From assembly GCA_028692875.1 (NCBI GenBank), contig JAQUWL010000013.1:1-56156 (forward strand): 56,156 nucleotides of DNA, in the 5' to 3' direction. Below are positions 1 to 7,351 of the stretch, in pieces. The notes under the pieces are model-generated. The model ran no database searches. It had not been told where the DNA came from and was given only the letters and a program-made list of their open reading frames with translations. Within the stretch, counting starts at the first letter, position 1. Each line of letters starts with the position of its first letter. The stretch comes from Sulfurospirillaceae bacterium (GTDB lineage: Bacteria; Campylobacterota; Campylobacteria; Campylobacterales; Sulfurospirillaceae). The position numbers and the translations under genes were made by a program.

Positions 1-49
1 CGATAATACTCTCCCTTACTGGGATGGAAACGTAGGTCGCTGCCAGTTC
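1..49 (+). rRNA. rrf: 5S ribosomal RNA, 3' end (partial)
   Basis: The first ~49 bases match the 3' third of bacterial 5S rRNA: a GATAATACT-type helix start, then the very conserved GTAGGTCGCTGCCAG near the 3' terminus. The 5' part lies outside the window, so this is the downstream end of an rRNA operon read on the + strand. The exact 3' end is uncertain by a few bases. A T-rich stretch follows directly. From about 50 to 236 I see no gene, only AT-rich DNA with a possible -10 (GATAAT near 206-211) for the next gene. Confidence 0.8.
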
Positions 50-236
50 GTGTTTCTTTTTTACTGCAAAAATTACTACAAAATACAAAAATCCAATAAG
101 TTTTTAATCAAAATGCTCTTTTGTTAGGTAAATAAATATTTACTTTTTTATAAATCAAATAAACCATATATATTTTTTAAAGTAAGTTTTATTTTACTTT
201 AGGTACGATAATGCAAATTTGTTTCAAGGAGAAGAT

Positions 237-575
237 ATGAGAAAATTGTTAAGTTTGGTAATGGCGGCATTTTTTATGATGTCTATAGCAACAACAAGTG
301 TGTTTGCTGACGCTCAAAAAGGTCAAAAAGCGTATCTAAAATATCTTAAGTCAGCTACAAAATTAAATGGTGCGGATTTTGCAAAGCAACAAACTCAAGA
401 AGAGTGGAAAGCTCTATTCGCAAATGATGGTGCAAAGTTTATTGAAAAATATTCAGCAAAATTTCCAGATGCAGCAGAGTTTTTTAAGGGTGAAAAGTTT
501 AAAAAACTAATGAACGATGTGAGAGATTTTTGTGTTGAATACGCTAGCGATAGCGGCAACGTTCCAGCGTGCTAA
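237..575 (+). CDS. secreted cytochrome-like small protein without heme motif
   Basis: About 112 residues with a clear Sec signal peptide (MRKLL, hydrophobic core, cleavage after VFA). The mature part (GQKAYLKYLKSATKLNGADF, then a TQEEW stretch and EYASDSGNVPAC at the end) resembles a family of small Campylobacterota periplasmic proteins usually annotated as cytochrome c-like, but there is no CxxCH; the only two cysteines are near the C terminus and may form a disulfide. The ATG at 237 is preferred over an upstream in-frame TTG at 219 because AAGGAG at 226-231 sits 5 nt before it and the signal peptide then starts correctly. The porin gene follows 6 nt after the stop, so they are probably co-transcribed. 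Function unknown. Confidence 0.8.
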   Translation: MRKLLSLVMAAFFMMSIATTSVFADAQKGQKAYLKYLKSATKLNGADFAKQQTQEEWKALFANDGAKFIEKYSAKFPDAAEFFKGEKFKKLMNDVRDFCVEYASDSGNVPAC

Positions 576-580
576 CCTTA

Positions 581-2056
581 ATGGTTAAGAAATTTTTATT
601 GCCCATCACTCTTTTGGTGGGCATAAACTCCTGCGTTTTTGCACAAGATGATTTAAGGGCTGAAATTGAAGCTCTTAAAAAACAAATGGCTGAACTAAAA
701 GATGCTCAATCAAAAATAAATATCGATGCACTAAAAAAACAGATTAGTGAAGTCAAGGCTCATGACGCTGGAGATAACATTAAGTTTGATATTGATTTTA
801 GAACAGCATATGATATTGTTGATTATAAAATTAAAAATGCATCTGACCAAAGTAATAATATTTGGTCAAATAAGCTAAGGCTTGGCATGGCATCTTCGCC
901 TGCCGACAATCTAGTATTTAAGGGTGCATTGCAAGTCAATAAAGTTTTTGGTAATAACAGCGGTGCAACTACTGCGTCTTATCAAAATTTTGATTGGTAT
1001 GCGAGTCAAACACCTGATGATTCTAGTGTTCGTTTGGCTGAGGCGTATTTCTTGTACTTTGGCAATAATGATGGAAAAATACCATATACGGCATCTTTTG
1101 GAAGAAGACCTTCGATTGATGGTTTTATGACAAATCTAAGAGAAGACAACGATTCCCCTTCTTCGCCTATTGGTCACAATATCAATATGGAGTTTGACGG
1201 AGCTAGTTTCAAGTTTGACCTAGATAAGGTTTCGGGTGTTTCTGGAATGTATTTTAAACTCTGTTTAGGCAGAGGCAATTCAAATACCTCTGGAAAGTAC
1301 TCAGACAATACAACTTCACTTAAGTACATTGACAATAGCACGGATTCGCCAAACATGGACTTGATTGGTATAATAGGTCAGCTTTATGACAATGGTCAGT
1401 ATAAAGTGCTGGCTAACTACTTTCAAGCGTTTAATGTTATGGGGTATCAGTATATCGGTGCTACGCCTTCTGTAAGAACGGCTGCTGGTCGTTTTAGTGA
1501 TGTTGGCGATATGAGTGGTGGGGCTTTGTCTCTCCAAATAAATGGCATAGGCGATGGCATTAGTGATTTTCTAGACGATACCACAGCATTTGTATCATTT
1601 GCATTCAGCAAGACAGATCCTCAAGGAACTTCATCTACTGCCGGTGGTGTTACTGCACCAAATCAAATGCTAGGTTCAAACAATAGCGAGGTGGGAACAT
1701 CTTACTATATGGGTATTCAAATACCAGATATGTTAAGTGACGGACGTATTGGATTTGAGTATAACCATGGTAGTAAATATTGGAGAAGCTTCACTTATGG
1801 CGAAGATACGCTTATTGGTTCTAAGTTAGCTGCTCGTGGAGATGCTTATGAGATATATTATAACAAGCCATTGGTAGGTAAAAACTTGACAATGCAGTTA
1901 CGCTATACGTATGTTGATTATGACTATACCGGAAGCGATGGATTTTTTGGAAATGCTTCTGGAACTCCTTTGACAATGACTGAAGCAATTGCTCAAGGAA
2001 GAAATCCTGTTGAGAGCGCTTCAAATATTCGCATGTACCTACGATATAGATATTAG
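581..2056 (+). CDS. DUF3373-like outer-membrane porin with N-terminal coiled coil
   Basis: About 491 residues. A signal peptide (MVKKFLLPITLLVG to FAQ) is followed by a short charged coiled coil (LRAEIEALKKQMAEL and on, roughly residues 25-60), then a long stretch of alternating polar and aromatic residues typical of a beta barrel, ending in an aromatic C-terminal strand (RMYLRYRY) as outer-membrane proteins do. This arrangement fits the DUF3373 porin-like family of Campylobacterota. The coiled coil may reach toward the peptidoglycan as in SLH/coiled-coil porins, which is inference. ATG at 581 is chosen over GTG at 569, which would overlap the upstream stop; there is no strong ribosome site, so translational coupling to the upstream gene is likely. 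A strong terminator follows. Confidence 0.82.
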   Translation: MVKKFLLPITLLVGINSCVFAQDDLRAEIEALKKQMAELKDAQSKINIDALKKQISEVKAHDAGDNIKFDIDFRTAYDIVDYKIKNASDQSNNIWSNKLRLGMASSPADNLVFKGALQVNKVFGNNSGATTASYQNFDWYASQTPDDSSVRLAEAYFLYFGNNDGKIPYTASFGRRPSIDGFMTNLREDNDSPSSPIGHNINMEFDGASFKFDLDKVSGVSGMYFKLCLGRGNSNTSGKYSDNTTSLKYIDNSTDSPNMDLIGIIGQLYDNGQYKVLANYFQAFNVMGYQYIGATPSVRTAAGRFSDVGDMSGGALSLQINGIGDGISDFLDDTTAFVSFAFSKTDPQGTSSTAGGVTAPNQMLGSNNSEVGTSYYMGIQIPDMLSDGRIGFEYNHGSKYWRSFTYGEDTLIGSKLAARGDAYEIYYNKPLVGKNLTMQLRYTYVDYDYTGSDGFFGNASGTPLTMTEAIAQGRNPVESASNIRMYLRYRY

Positions 2057-2064
2057 GAAAACAT

Positions 2065-2098
2065 AAAAAAAGAGAAGTATAAACCCTTCTCTTTTTTT
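2065..2098 (+). terminator. intrinsic terminator after the porin gene
   Basis: A7-GAGAAG at 2065-2077 pairs perfectly with CTTCTC-T7 at 2086-2098 across an 8-nt loop, giving a 13-bp stem that ends in a T run. It begins 8 nt after the porin stop codon. Confidence 0.85.
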
Positions 2099-2182
2099 AG
2101 TTTGGTTTTAAAAAAATAGCTCATATTTTCCATAATCCTACAAATTGGTATTTTTAGTTATTTGAAAAACTCGACAATTTTC

Positions 2183-2392
2183 CTATTTTTTTAATTTGCA
2201 AAGTTTTCTGGAGTTGATATAAGGACGGTATTGTTGACAGTAACTCCTCTTGCCAATAAAACGTTTGATACAAGAAGTAACATTGATGAATAAAACATCA
2301 ATTCCGCTATTTTTTGTCCTTTTGGCGTAAAGCTCAGCTTGTTTTTTATAGGCAAGTGTTTGCAATAGTGCTTTTTGGTATGAGTTCTCCAT
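2183..2392 (-). CDS. possible small basic protein, unrecognised
   Basis: A 69-residue reading frame on the minus strand, in what is otherwise a 370-bp gap between two plus-strand genes. It is rich in Lys/Arg/Tyr with a plausible N-terminal helix (LLQTLAYKKQAELYAKRTK) and three cysteines (in TSCIK, SYCQQ and KLCKL). No signal peptide, no known motif, and only a weak ribosome site (AAAAAGATAA). It might be a real small protein or a chance frame; I do not recognise a family. If it is not real, the gap 2099-2471 holds only AT-rich DNA. Confidence 0.35.
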   Translation of the reverse strand: MENSYQKALLQTLAYKKQAELYAKRTKNSGIDVLFINVTSCIKRFIGKRSYCQQYRPYINSRKLCKLKK

Positions 2393-2471
2393 TTTATCTT
2401 TTTGCTTGTAAACTTAGACTATAATTTTAACGCAAGTAGCCCTCACATTTTGTTCTTCGGAGTTTTTATTA

Positions 2472-3650
2472 ATGCAGATACTTAAAAAATTTTTCCTATG
2501 TGTTATTTTTATTTTTTTCACTGTCCAAGGCGGTTTATTGGCGGATGATTGTGTTGCATCTGTAAGAGTTTTGGGTGATGTCTCTTCGGTTAAAATCAAC
2601 TCTAAAGCATGGCTAAGTGCATCTTTTCAAAATATAACTTTATACTCGCAGTTTTTTTTGGACGAGTCCCAGCCTAATATGCAAGAGATGCCCGCCGAGA
2701 TGCTTGAAAGAAAGGTATTTGTCAAATCAGTAAATGACGGTAAAAATATCGCTTTTTTGTTGAGATGGAAAGATGAGAGTGAAAACATAGGTTCTGCTGA
2801 AAATATAGAAAAAATAGATGGTTTTTTGGTTGAATTTGCAAGCAGTATAGACAAGTTGCCGTACGTTGTTTTTGGAAGCAGAGGAAGAGAGGTCGTGGTT
2901 CACTATAAAAAAGCTGTTTATGAGCCACTTCTTAAGCCCCAAAGTACTATTGTGATGGAGCAACAAAATAGTGACACTTTTTTTCCTGCCGAGAAAGAAC
3001 AGATGCAAAGAAAGATTGACTCTAGTCATAGAGTTATTAAAAGTGAGGGCTTGGAGTTTTTTGAAAGCACCAAAGAGCTAGAAGAGAGTTCTTTTATGGA
3101 GATGAAATATGCTCAAGGGTATTGGATTGGAGTTTTGGTTAGAAAAATAAAAAGCGACCATCTGCAGACGGATGAGATATCTTTTCCTGTTGCGTTTGGC
3201 ATTTGGGACAAAAATGAAATAACCGATACTTACAGTCGTTTTTTAAGCCGTTGGTTTATTTTGAAAGTAAATGATAAAAACGAACCCAAAAAAACCTTGC
3301 CATCTCCCGAAAAAGCCATACAAGGAGATGCTGCTAGAGGTGAAAAATTGGCATTTGAACATTGTGCATCTTGCCACAGATACAAAGATATATCCAAGGC
3401 TCCTATGGGGGCAGCTCCAAATCTTTGGGCGTTGGGGCTGTATGCTAATGAGTCCTACCTGCAAGAATCTTTAGTAAATCCATCCGACATAATAGTTACA
3501 CAAAGAGATAGAAATGTATCTTCTGCCTTTGCATGGTCTTTTTCAGATGAATTTGCAAAAATAATCTCAGCTATGCCATCATTTGAGTGGCTTGACGAGA
3601 AAGACAGAAATGATCTTGTAGCTTTTTTGCTTACACTTAAACCAAAATAG
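2472..3650 (+). CDS. periplasmic heme-b (EbdC/DdhC-like) plus cytochrome c fusion protein
   Basis: 392 residues with an N-terminal signal peptide ending near LLADD. Residues ~30-270 resemble the heme-b-binding gamma subunit of type II DMSO-reductase-family enzymes (ethylbenzene, dimethylsulfide and chlorate reductases): AWLSASFQNITLYSQ, a VKSVNDGKNIAFLLRWKDES segment, YWIGVLVRKI, and VAFGIWDK with a late SRWFIL. A C-terminal class I cytochrome c domain follows, with one heme site CASCH (Cys298, Cys301, His302) and a possible Met ligand in SAMPSFEW. The protein could thus carry heme b and heme c in one chain and shuttle electrons in the periplasm. No molybdenum catalytic or iron-sulfur subunit is adjacent, so the partner is unknown. 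Ribosome site CGGAG precedes the ATG by about 9 nt. Confidence 0.75.
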   Translation: MQILKKFFLCVIFIFFTVQGGLLADDCVASVRVLGDVSSVKINSKAWLSASFQNITLYSQFFLDESQPNMQEMPAEMLERKVFVKSVNDGKNIAFLLRWKDESENIGSAENIEKIDGFLVEFASSIDKLPYVVFGSRGREVVVHYKKAVYEPLLKPQSTIVMEQQNSDTFFPAEKEQMQRKIDSSHRVIKSEGLEFFESTKELEESSFMEMKYAQGYWIGVLVRKIKSDHLQTDEISFPVAFGIWDKNEITDTYSRFLSRWFILKVNDKNEPKKTLPSPEKAIQGDAARGEKLAFEHCASCHRYKDISKAPMGAAPNLWALGLYANESYLQESLVNPSDIIVTQRDRNVSSAFAWSFSDEFAKIISAMPSFEWLDEKDRNDLVAFLLTLKPK

Positions 3651-3652
3651 GT

Positions 3653-4906
3653 CTAGTTTTTATCATCTTTTTTTATGGCTTCTTTTGCACTTTTAACAGC
3701 ATTGTCAACCATATTTTTAGCAACTTCCCAAGCCCTATATCCCATTTTTTTGGCTTCCGTTGCAGCTTTTTTGGCTTTTTCACTTTCAAACTCAAAAGAT
3801 TTGATAACCTCAATTTTTTGTCCAGCTATTTTTTCAAATTCGGACATATCTTTTTTAAAAGATTCTATTCTTTTTTCGGCTTTTTCTTTTAATCCAATTT
3901 CAAAATGAACAGCTTCTTCTTTTAGGATTTCCATTCTCTCGGCGATTGCCTCTTTCGCTTCGTTTACGGCTCTTCGTATTTTTGCAGCAGAGCTATTCAT
4001 CTCTTTTATGATTGTTGTTAAGATGTTTTTGGATACGCCCTCTCCTGATAAAGAGAGTTCTTCAAGCATATCTATCAAATCCTCTTCTATTTTCGAGAGC
4101 TCTTTTTTTGTTTGATTTAGGTCTTTTTCGACAAATATATCCACTTCTTCCGGAGCATACTTTAGGTCATTTTTGAATTTTTCTATTGCTTTTGCGATGC
4201 CGTCTTTTAGTCCGTCAGCCGCACCTTCTAGTATCTCTTTTGAGTATCTTTGATCTTCATTTGCTATGTCTACGCCAGCTTGCATAACTGTTTTGGCGAT
4301 GTCCATAATGCGTTGTTTTTTAAATTCTCCTTCGCAAACAGTCTGGAAAAGTAGATTTTTAGCTATTTCGTAAATCGTGTCTTTAATGTCACTTCCTTTT
4401 TCAAGGGTTGTTAAAATAGCCTCTTGCGTTGTCTCTTTTATAATGCCAAGCATCTCAATACCTCTTAGTTTGACATCATTGAGTGCTTTTAGTGCTAAAT
4501 CTGAAGTTTCGTCTTGATCTGTTGCGATATGGGATTCGAGTGTAGCATAGGTGTTTGAGATGGCATGTTTAATCTGCTGTTTTTGCGAAAAAATACTCTT
4601 TTCTAGCTGCTCTTTTTCATAAATGCTTTTATATAAAAACTCCTCTTTTTCATAGCTTACGGCCTGAATAAGCCCGTTAATGACAAGACTTATATTTTCA
4701 GAAGTTTTAATTTGATTGTCGCTAAGCGTTTTGCAGTAAATCTCAAAAAGCTCTCCAGCTCTTGTTTGAATTTTGCTCTCATCTTTGAGTCTGTGAAGCT
4801 TTTTTTTTGATAGTTCAAAAACCATCTCTTGAATCAAGGTTGAAACCTGAGGTGTGTTTAAATTTTCTTTGATTGTTGTTGAAAATATCGTTTGCGTGGA
4901 TTGCAT
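3653..4906 (-). CDS. long amphipathic coiled-coil protein of unknown function
   Basis: 417 residues, nearly all predicted helix, rich in Lys, Glu and Ala, with no signal peptide and no transmembrane segment. The N-terminal half (to ~190) has mixed helices; the rest has repeated heptad-like stretches (e.g. ELSKIEEDLIDMLEELSLSG, KEAIAERMEILKEEAVHFE) and an Ala/Lys-rich tail with KKAATEAKKMGYRAWEVAKN that looks like an apolipoprotein or LEA-type amphipathic helix. AGGGGAG lies 4-5 nt before the ATG, so expression should be good. It is the last gene of a minus-strand run behind DUF493 and moaC. A structural, membrane-surface or stress role is possible, but nothing in the sequence names one. Confidence 0.7.
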   Translation of the reverse strand: MQSTQTIFSTTIKENLNTPQVSTLIQEMVFELSKKKLHRLKDESKIQTRAGELFEIYCKTLSDNQIKTSENISLVINGLIQAVSYEKEEFLYKSIYEKEQLEKSIFSQKQQIKHAISNTYATLESHIATDQDETSDLALKALNDVKLRGIEMLGIIKETTQEAILTTLEKGSDIKDTIYEIAKNLLFQTVCEGEFKKQRIMDIAKTVMQAGVDIANEDQRYSKEILEGAADGLKDGIAKAIEKFKNDLKYAPEEVDIFVEKDLNQTKKELSKIEEDLIDMLEELSLSGEGVSKNILTTIIKEMNSSAAKIRRAVNEAKEAIAERMEILKEEAVHFEIGLKEKAEKRIESFKKDMSEFEKIAGQKIEVIKSFEFESEKAKKAATEAKKMGYRAWEVAKNMVDNAVKSAKEAIKKDDKN

Positions 4907-4917
4907 TTTCTCCCCTT

Positions 4918-5187
4918 TTAGAGTACAAATTTTATAGATTGATGAGATTTTAATATCTCAAAAAGTGCTTTTCTGTCATCGTCACAATGTACAAGTACGC
5001 TAAGTGAGTAACTAGTGTATTTTCCACCTTTGCTCTGTTGAGATTTTTGTATGCTGTGTTCCCTTTGCTGAAGCACTTCTTTTACAATTGGTCCAATATC
5101 GTGATGTGCTTGAATAACAAGCTTGTACTCCCAAGAGCAAGGATAATCAAGTTTTAACTTTTGGCTATTCTCGTTTAAAATCACCAC
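4918..5187 (-). CDS. DUF493 (YbeD-like) family protein
   Basis: 89 residues matching the DUF493/YbeD fold, a small ferredoxin-like alpha/beta domain: [16 protein letters not shown], a central helix with [10 protein letters not shown], then [19 protein letters not shown] and the closing [16 protein letters not shown]. The family also occurs in Helicobacter; its role is unknown, though the fold is like small-molecule-binding regulatory domains. The start is a GTG at 5187 with GGAGG 5 nt upstream, inside the end of moaC (23-nt overlap), so it is translationally coupled to moaC. Confidence 0.8.
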   Translation of the reverse strand: MVILNENSQKLKLDYPCSWEYKLVIQAHHDIGPIVKEVLQQREHSIQKSQQSKGGKYTSYSLSVLVHCDDDRKALFEILKSHQSIKFVL

Positions 5188-5638
5188 TTTTGCCTCCGCT
5201 TTTTTTCTCTAGCTGGACATTGCTGATAACCATTGATTTGTCGATTGCTTTTGCCATATCGTAGATTGTCAAAAGGCCTATGCTAACACCCATTAGTGCT
5301 TCCATCTCAACACCAGTTTGTCCTTTGAGTTTTGCGGTTACGTACATTTTAAATCCGGGCAGATTTGGTATCTCTTCAATATCGCAATTAACAGAAGTAA
5401 GCATCAAGGGATGGCACATTGGTATCAAATCACTTGTCTTTTTTGTGCCCAAAATAGCTGCAACAACGGCTGTTTGGATGACTGGTCCCTTCTTTGTTTT
5501 TTCCGATACTATCATATCGTAAGCATCTTGTGACATTTTTATTGTGCCACTAGCCAGCGCTTCTCTAAAAGTGTCTTGTTTGTCTGATACATCGACCATC
5601 TTTGGTCTATCTTTTTCGTCCAAATGTGTAAGTTGCAT
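5165..5638 (-). CDS. moaC: cyclic pyranopterin monophosphate synthase MoaC
   Basis: 157 residues, the usual length. MoaC works with MoaA to turn GTP into cyclic pyranopterin monophosphate, the first step of molybdenum-cofactor synthesis in the cytoplasm. Family motifs are all present: MVDVSDK near the start, LIPMCHPL, the catalytic-region helix [20 protein letters not shown] with MAKA and the conserved Lys (AIDKSM), and KSGGKSGD at the C terminus. AAGGA precedes the ATG. A second cofactor gene, mobA, is ~11 kb away, consistent with a host that uses molybdoenzymes such as nitrate or polysulfide reductase. Confidence 0.95.
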   Translation of the reverse strand: MQLTHLDEKDRPKMVDVSDKQDTFREALASGTIKMSQDAYDMIVSEKTKKGPVIQTAVVAAILGTKKTSDLIPMCHPLMLTSVNCDIEEIPNLPGFKMYVTAKLKGQTGVEMEALMGVSIGLLTIYDMAKAIDKSMVISNVQLEKKSGGKSGDFKRE

Positions 5639-5671
5639 TTTAAATCCTTGTTAATATTATAGTTAAAATTT

Positions 5672-6592
5672 TTAATTCTCTTCAATTATCTTTCGAATAT
5701 CTTCCACAAGTGAAATAGAAGCTTCTATCTCTGCTTTTCTGACCGCCACGCTTTCGACATTACATCCTACAGCTACACCTTTTTGCTTGCCGTACATGTA
5801 GAGATTTTTGAAAATATCCAAAACAAGCTCAACTGATTCGTGCAAAATATCTTCACTGTTTATAAGTTTTTGCTCAAGATACTCAGGAATGTTAATGCCT
5901 AGCCATTTCATAAACTCAAGTGTTTTGACCGAGCCACAAGGAGTTAGTGTAAAAATGATAGGCTTTGTTTGTCGGTTTTTCTCTAGAGCATAATTTGCAT
6001 AGTCATCTATGAGTTTTTTGGCAGCTTTAAGGTTGTAGACTGCTTGAGAGATAAAAAACTCACAGCCAGAGTCAATTTTTGAAAAAATTCTTACATGTTC
6101 ATCGTGTTTTATACTATGTCTCTCAGGTATTGCTATGCCACCTAGAATCAATCCATTATTTATCTCTCGCTTTAGCGTATAAGCTTCTTGAATAGAGGTG
6201 TTTACTTTTTGCCCAGAAGATGCGGCACCGACAAAAACGCTATAAGATGTTTTTCCGATACTGTCTTTAAGCCAAGATTTAAATTCATCTTGAGAGTATT
6301 TTCCAACAGCCTTGTAAATAATGACTGGCTTATTTAGTTTTTGCAAATATTTTTGAGCATAATAGTACGAATCAAGTGTTTCTATAAACGGAAAAGGACG
6401 CTCTTGTGTTGTTCTCTCTTTTTCGTCTTGTATATCATAAAGAACAACGCCATCTATCTTTAAGGCGTTAAGACGTTCTACATGTAGAGACGAAATAGCC
6501 TCTATCTCCTCACATGTATGGGTTTTTTTAGGTGGCGTAATGCCATATAAAAGTATCCCATTTGAGCGAGAGAGAATCTTCTCTTTGAGCAT
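5672..6592 (-). CDS. methylenetetrahydrofolate reductase-like protein
   Basis: 306 residues with the TIM-barrel pattern of the MTHFR superfamily: LLYGITPPKKTH at the start, VVLYDIQDEKERT, PVIIYKAVG, SVFVGAASSG, LILGGIAIPERH (like the GGI.IP segment of MetF), CEFFISQAVYN and IIFTLTPCGS. It differs from canonical MetF in several of these positions, so it may be a paralog with a different folate-like or other substrate; FAD binding is inferred only from the family. A Cys in GVAVGCNVESVAV near the C terminus is conspicuous. The gene has AAGGAA before its ATG and ends 33 nt before moaC. Confidence 0.7.
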   Translation of the reverse strand: MLKEKILSRSNGILLYGITPPKKTHTCEEIEAISSLHVERLNALKIDGVVLYDIQDEKERTTQERPFPFIETLDSYYYAQKYLQKLNKPVIIYKAVGKYSQDEFKSWLKDSIGKTSYSVFVGAASSGQKVNTSIQEAYTLKREINNGLILGGIAIPERHSIKHDEHVRIFSKIDSGCEFFISQAVYNLKAAKKLIDDYANYALEKNRQTKPIIFTLTPCGSVKTLEFMKWLGINIPEYLEQKLINSEDILHESVELVLDIFKNLYMYGKQKGVAVGCNVESVAVRKAEIEASISLVEDIRKIIEEN

Positions 6593-6677
6593 TCAAGTTT
6601 CCTTAGCTTTTCTTTGAAGATATTGTACACGCACTTTGGTTAGCAAGAGATAAAAAGCCCTCTATGGCAGTATTTTT

Positions 6678-7274
6678 TTAAAATCCAAGCTCTTCATCAA
6701 CTATAATAATGGTCGTCCTTCCCTGTTCGTCGCCATTTATATAGGCAAATTTATGTGCAATATTGTGCAAATTATAAGTTGGTTCTTTGCCTAAGTCTAT
6801 CGCTTTTTTATTCATTCTCTCTATGTTTTTTGGTGCCGCAATCTCCATTATTCGACTAAAGCCATCTTCAATCGTATCGACAATTTTATTTTTTCCAACG
6901 ATAAGAAGAACTTTTTTTGGCCCAAAGATTTGTGCAGCTACTCTATTGCCACTGCCATCAGCATTGACTAATTCTCCATTGCGAGTGATTGCATTACAGC
7001 TTGTAATATAAAGGTCACCAACAAGACCTTTTCGTCTTCGCTCAATGTTCTCTTGCATGGATATATTTTCTTCGTATTGATTAAAAAGTGTTATATTTTT
7101 TTGACGAACTAAAAAATCCAAAAGCCCTATTTGGGCAACACTAACTGAGCCACCAAGCCCTATGCTTAGACCATCTTTTATAAAGCTCACAGCTCTTTTG
7201 AGGGCATCTTCTTTGTTTTTTTCTAGATAAACAACAAAACCATTTTTTTCTAAATTTGATTTCAGACTAAGCAT
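6678..7274 (-). CDS. LUD-domain (LutC/YkgG, DUF162) protein
   Basis: 198 residues covering one LUD domain. Typical features are IGLGGSVSVAQIGLLD, a central YITSCNAITRNGELVNADG segment, then GNRVAAQIFGPKKVLLIVGKNK. LUD proteins include LutC and the C-terminal part of LutB, which take part in lactate oxidation; stand-alone copies of this length have no proven role. No lutA or lutB gene is next to it. AAGGGAT lies 5 nt or so before the ATG. It is the first gene of the minus-strand run leading to moaC and is divergent from the TonB-receptor operon. Confidence 0.8.
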   Translation of the reverse strand: MLSLKSNLEKNGFVVYLEKNKEDALKRAVSFIKDGLSIGLGGSVSVAQIGLLDFLVRQKNITLFNQYEENISMQENIERRRKGLVGDLYITSCNAITRNGELVNADGSGNRVAAQIFGPKKVLLIVGKNKIVDTIEDGFSRIMEIAAPKNIERMNKKAIDLGKEPTYNLHNIAHKFAYINGDEQGRTTIIIVDEELGF

Positions 7275-7351
7275 CTACTTATCCCTTTTTATGCTATTTT
7301 ATGTTGCTTAATGATAGCATACAACCACATATATTGTTTAAAGAAGATTGA

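Noticed and set aside
569-580. GTG start for the porin gene overlapping the upstream stop
   Set aside because: It adds MLTL before a good signal peptide without a ribosome site; ATG at 581 fits better.
924-2024. Several 60-75 codon frames inside the porin gene on both strands
   Set aside because: They are shadows of the real frame: no ribosome sites, no family features, poor codon use.
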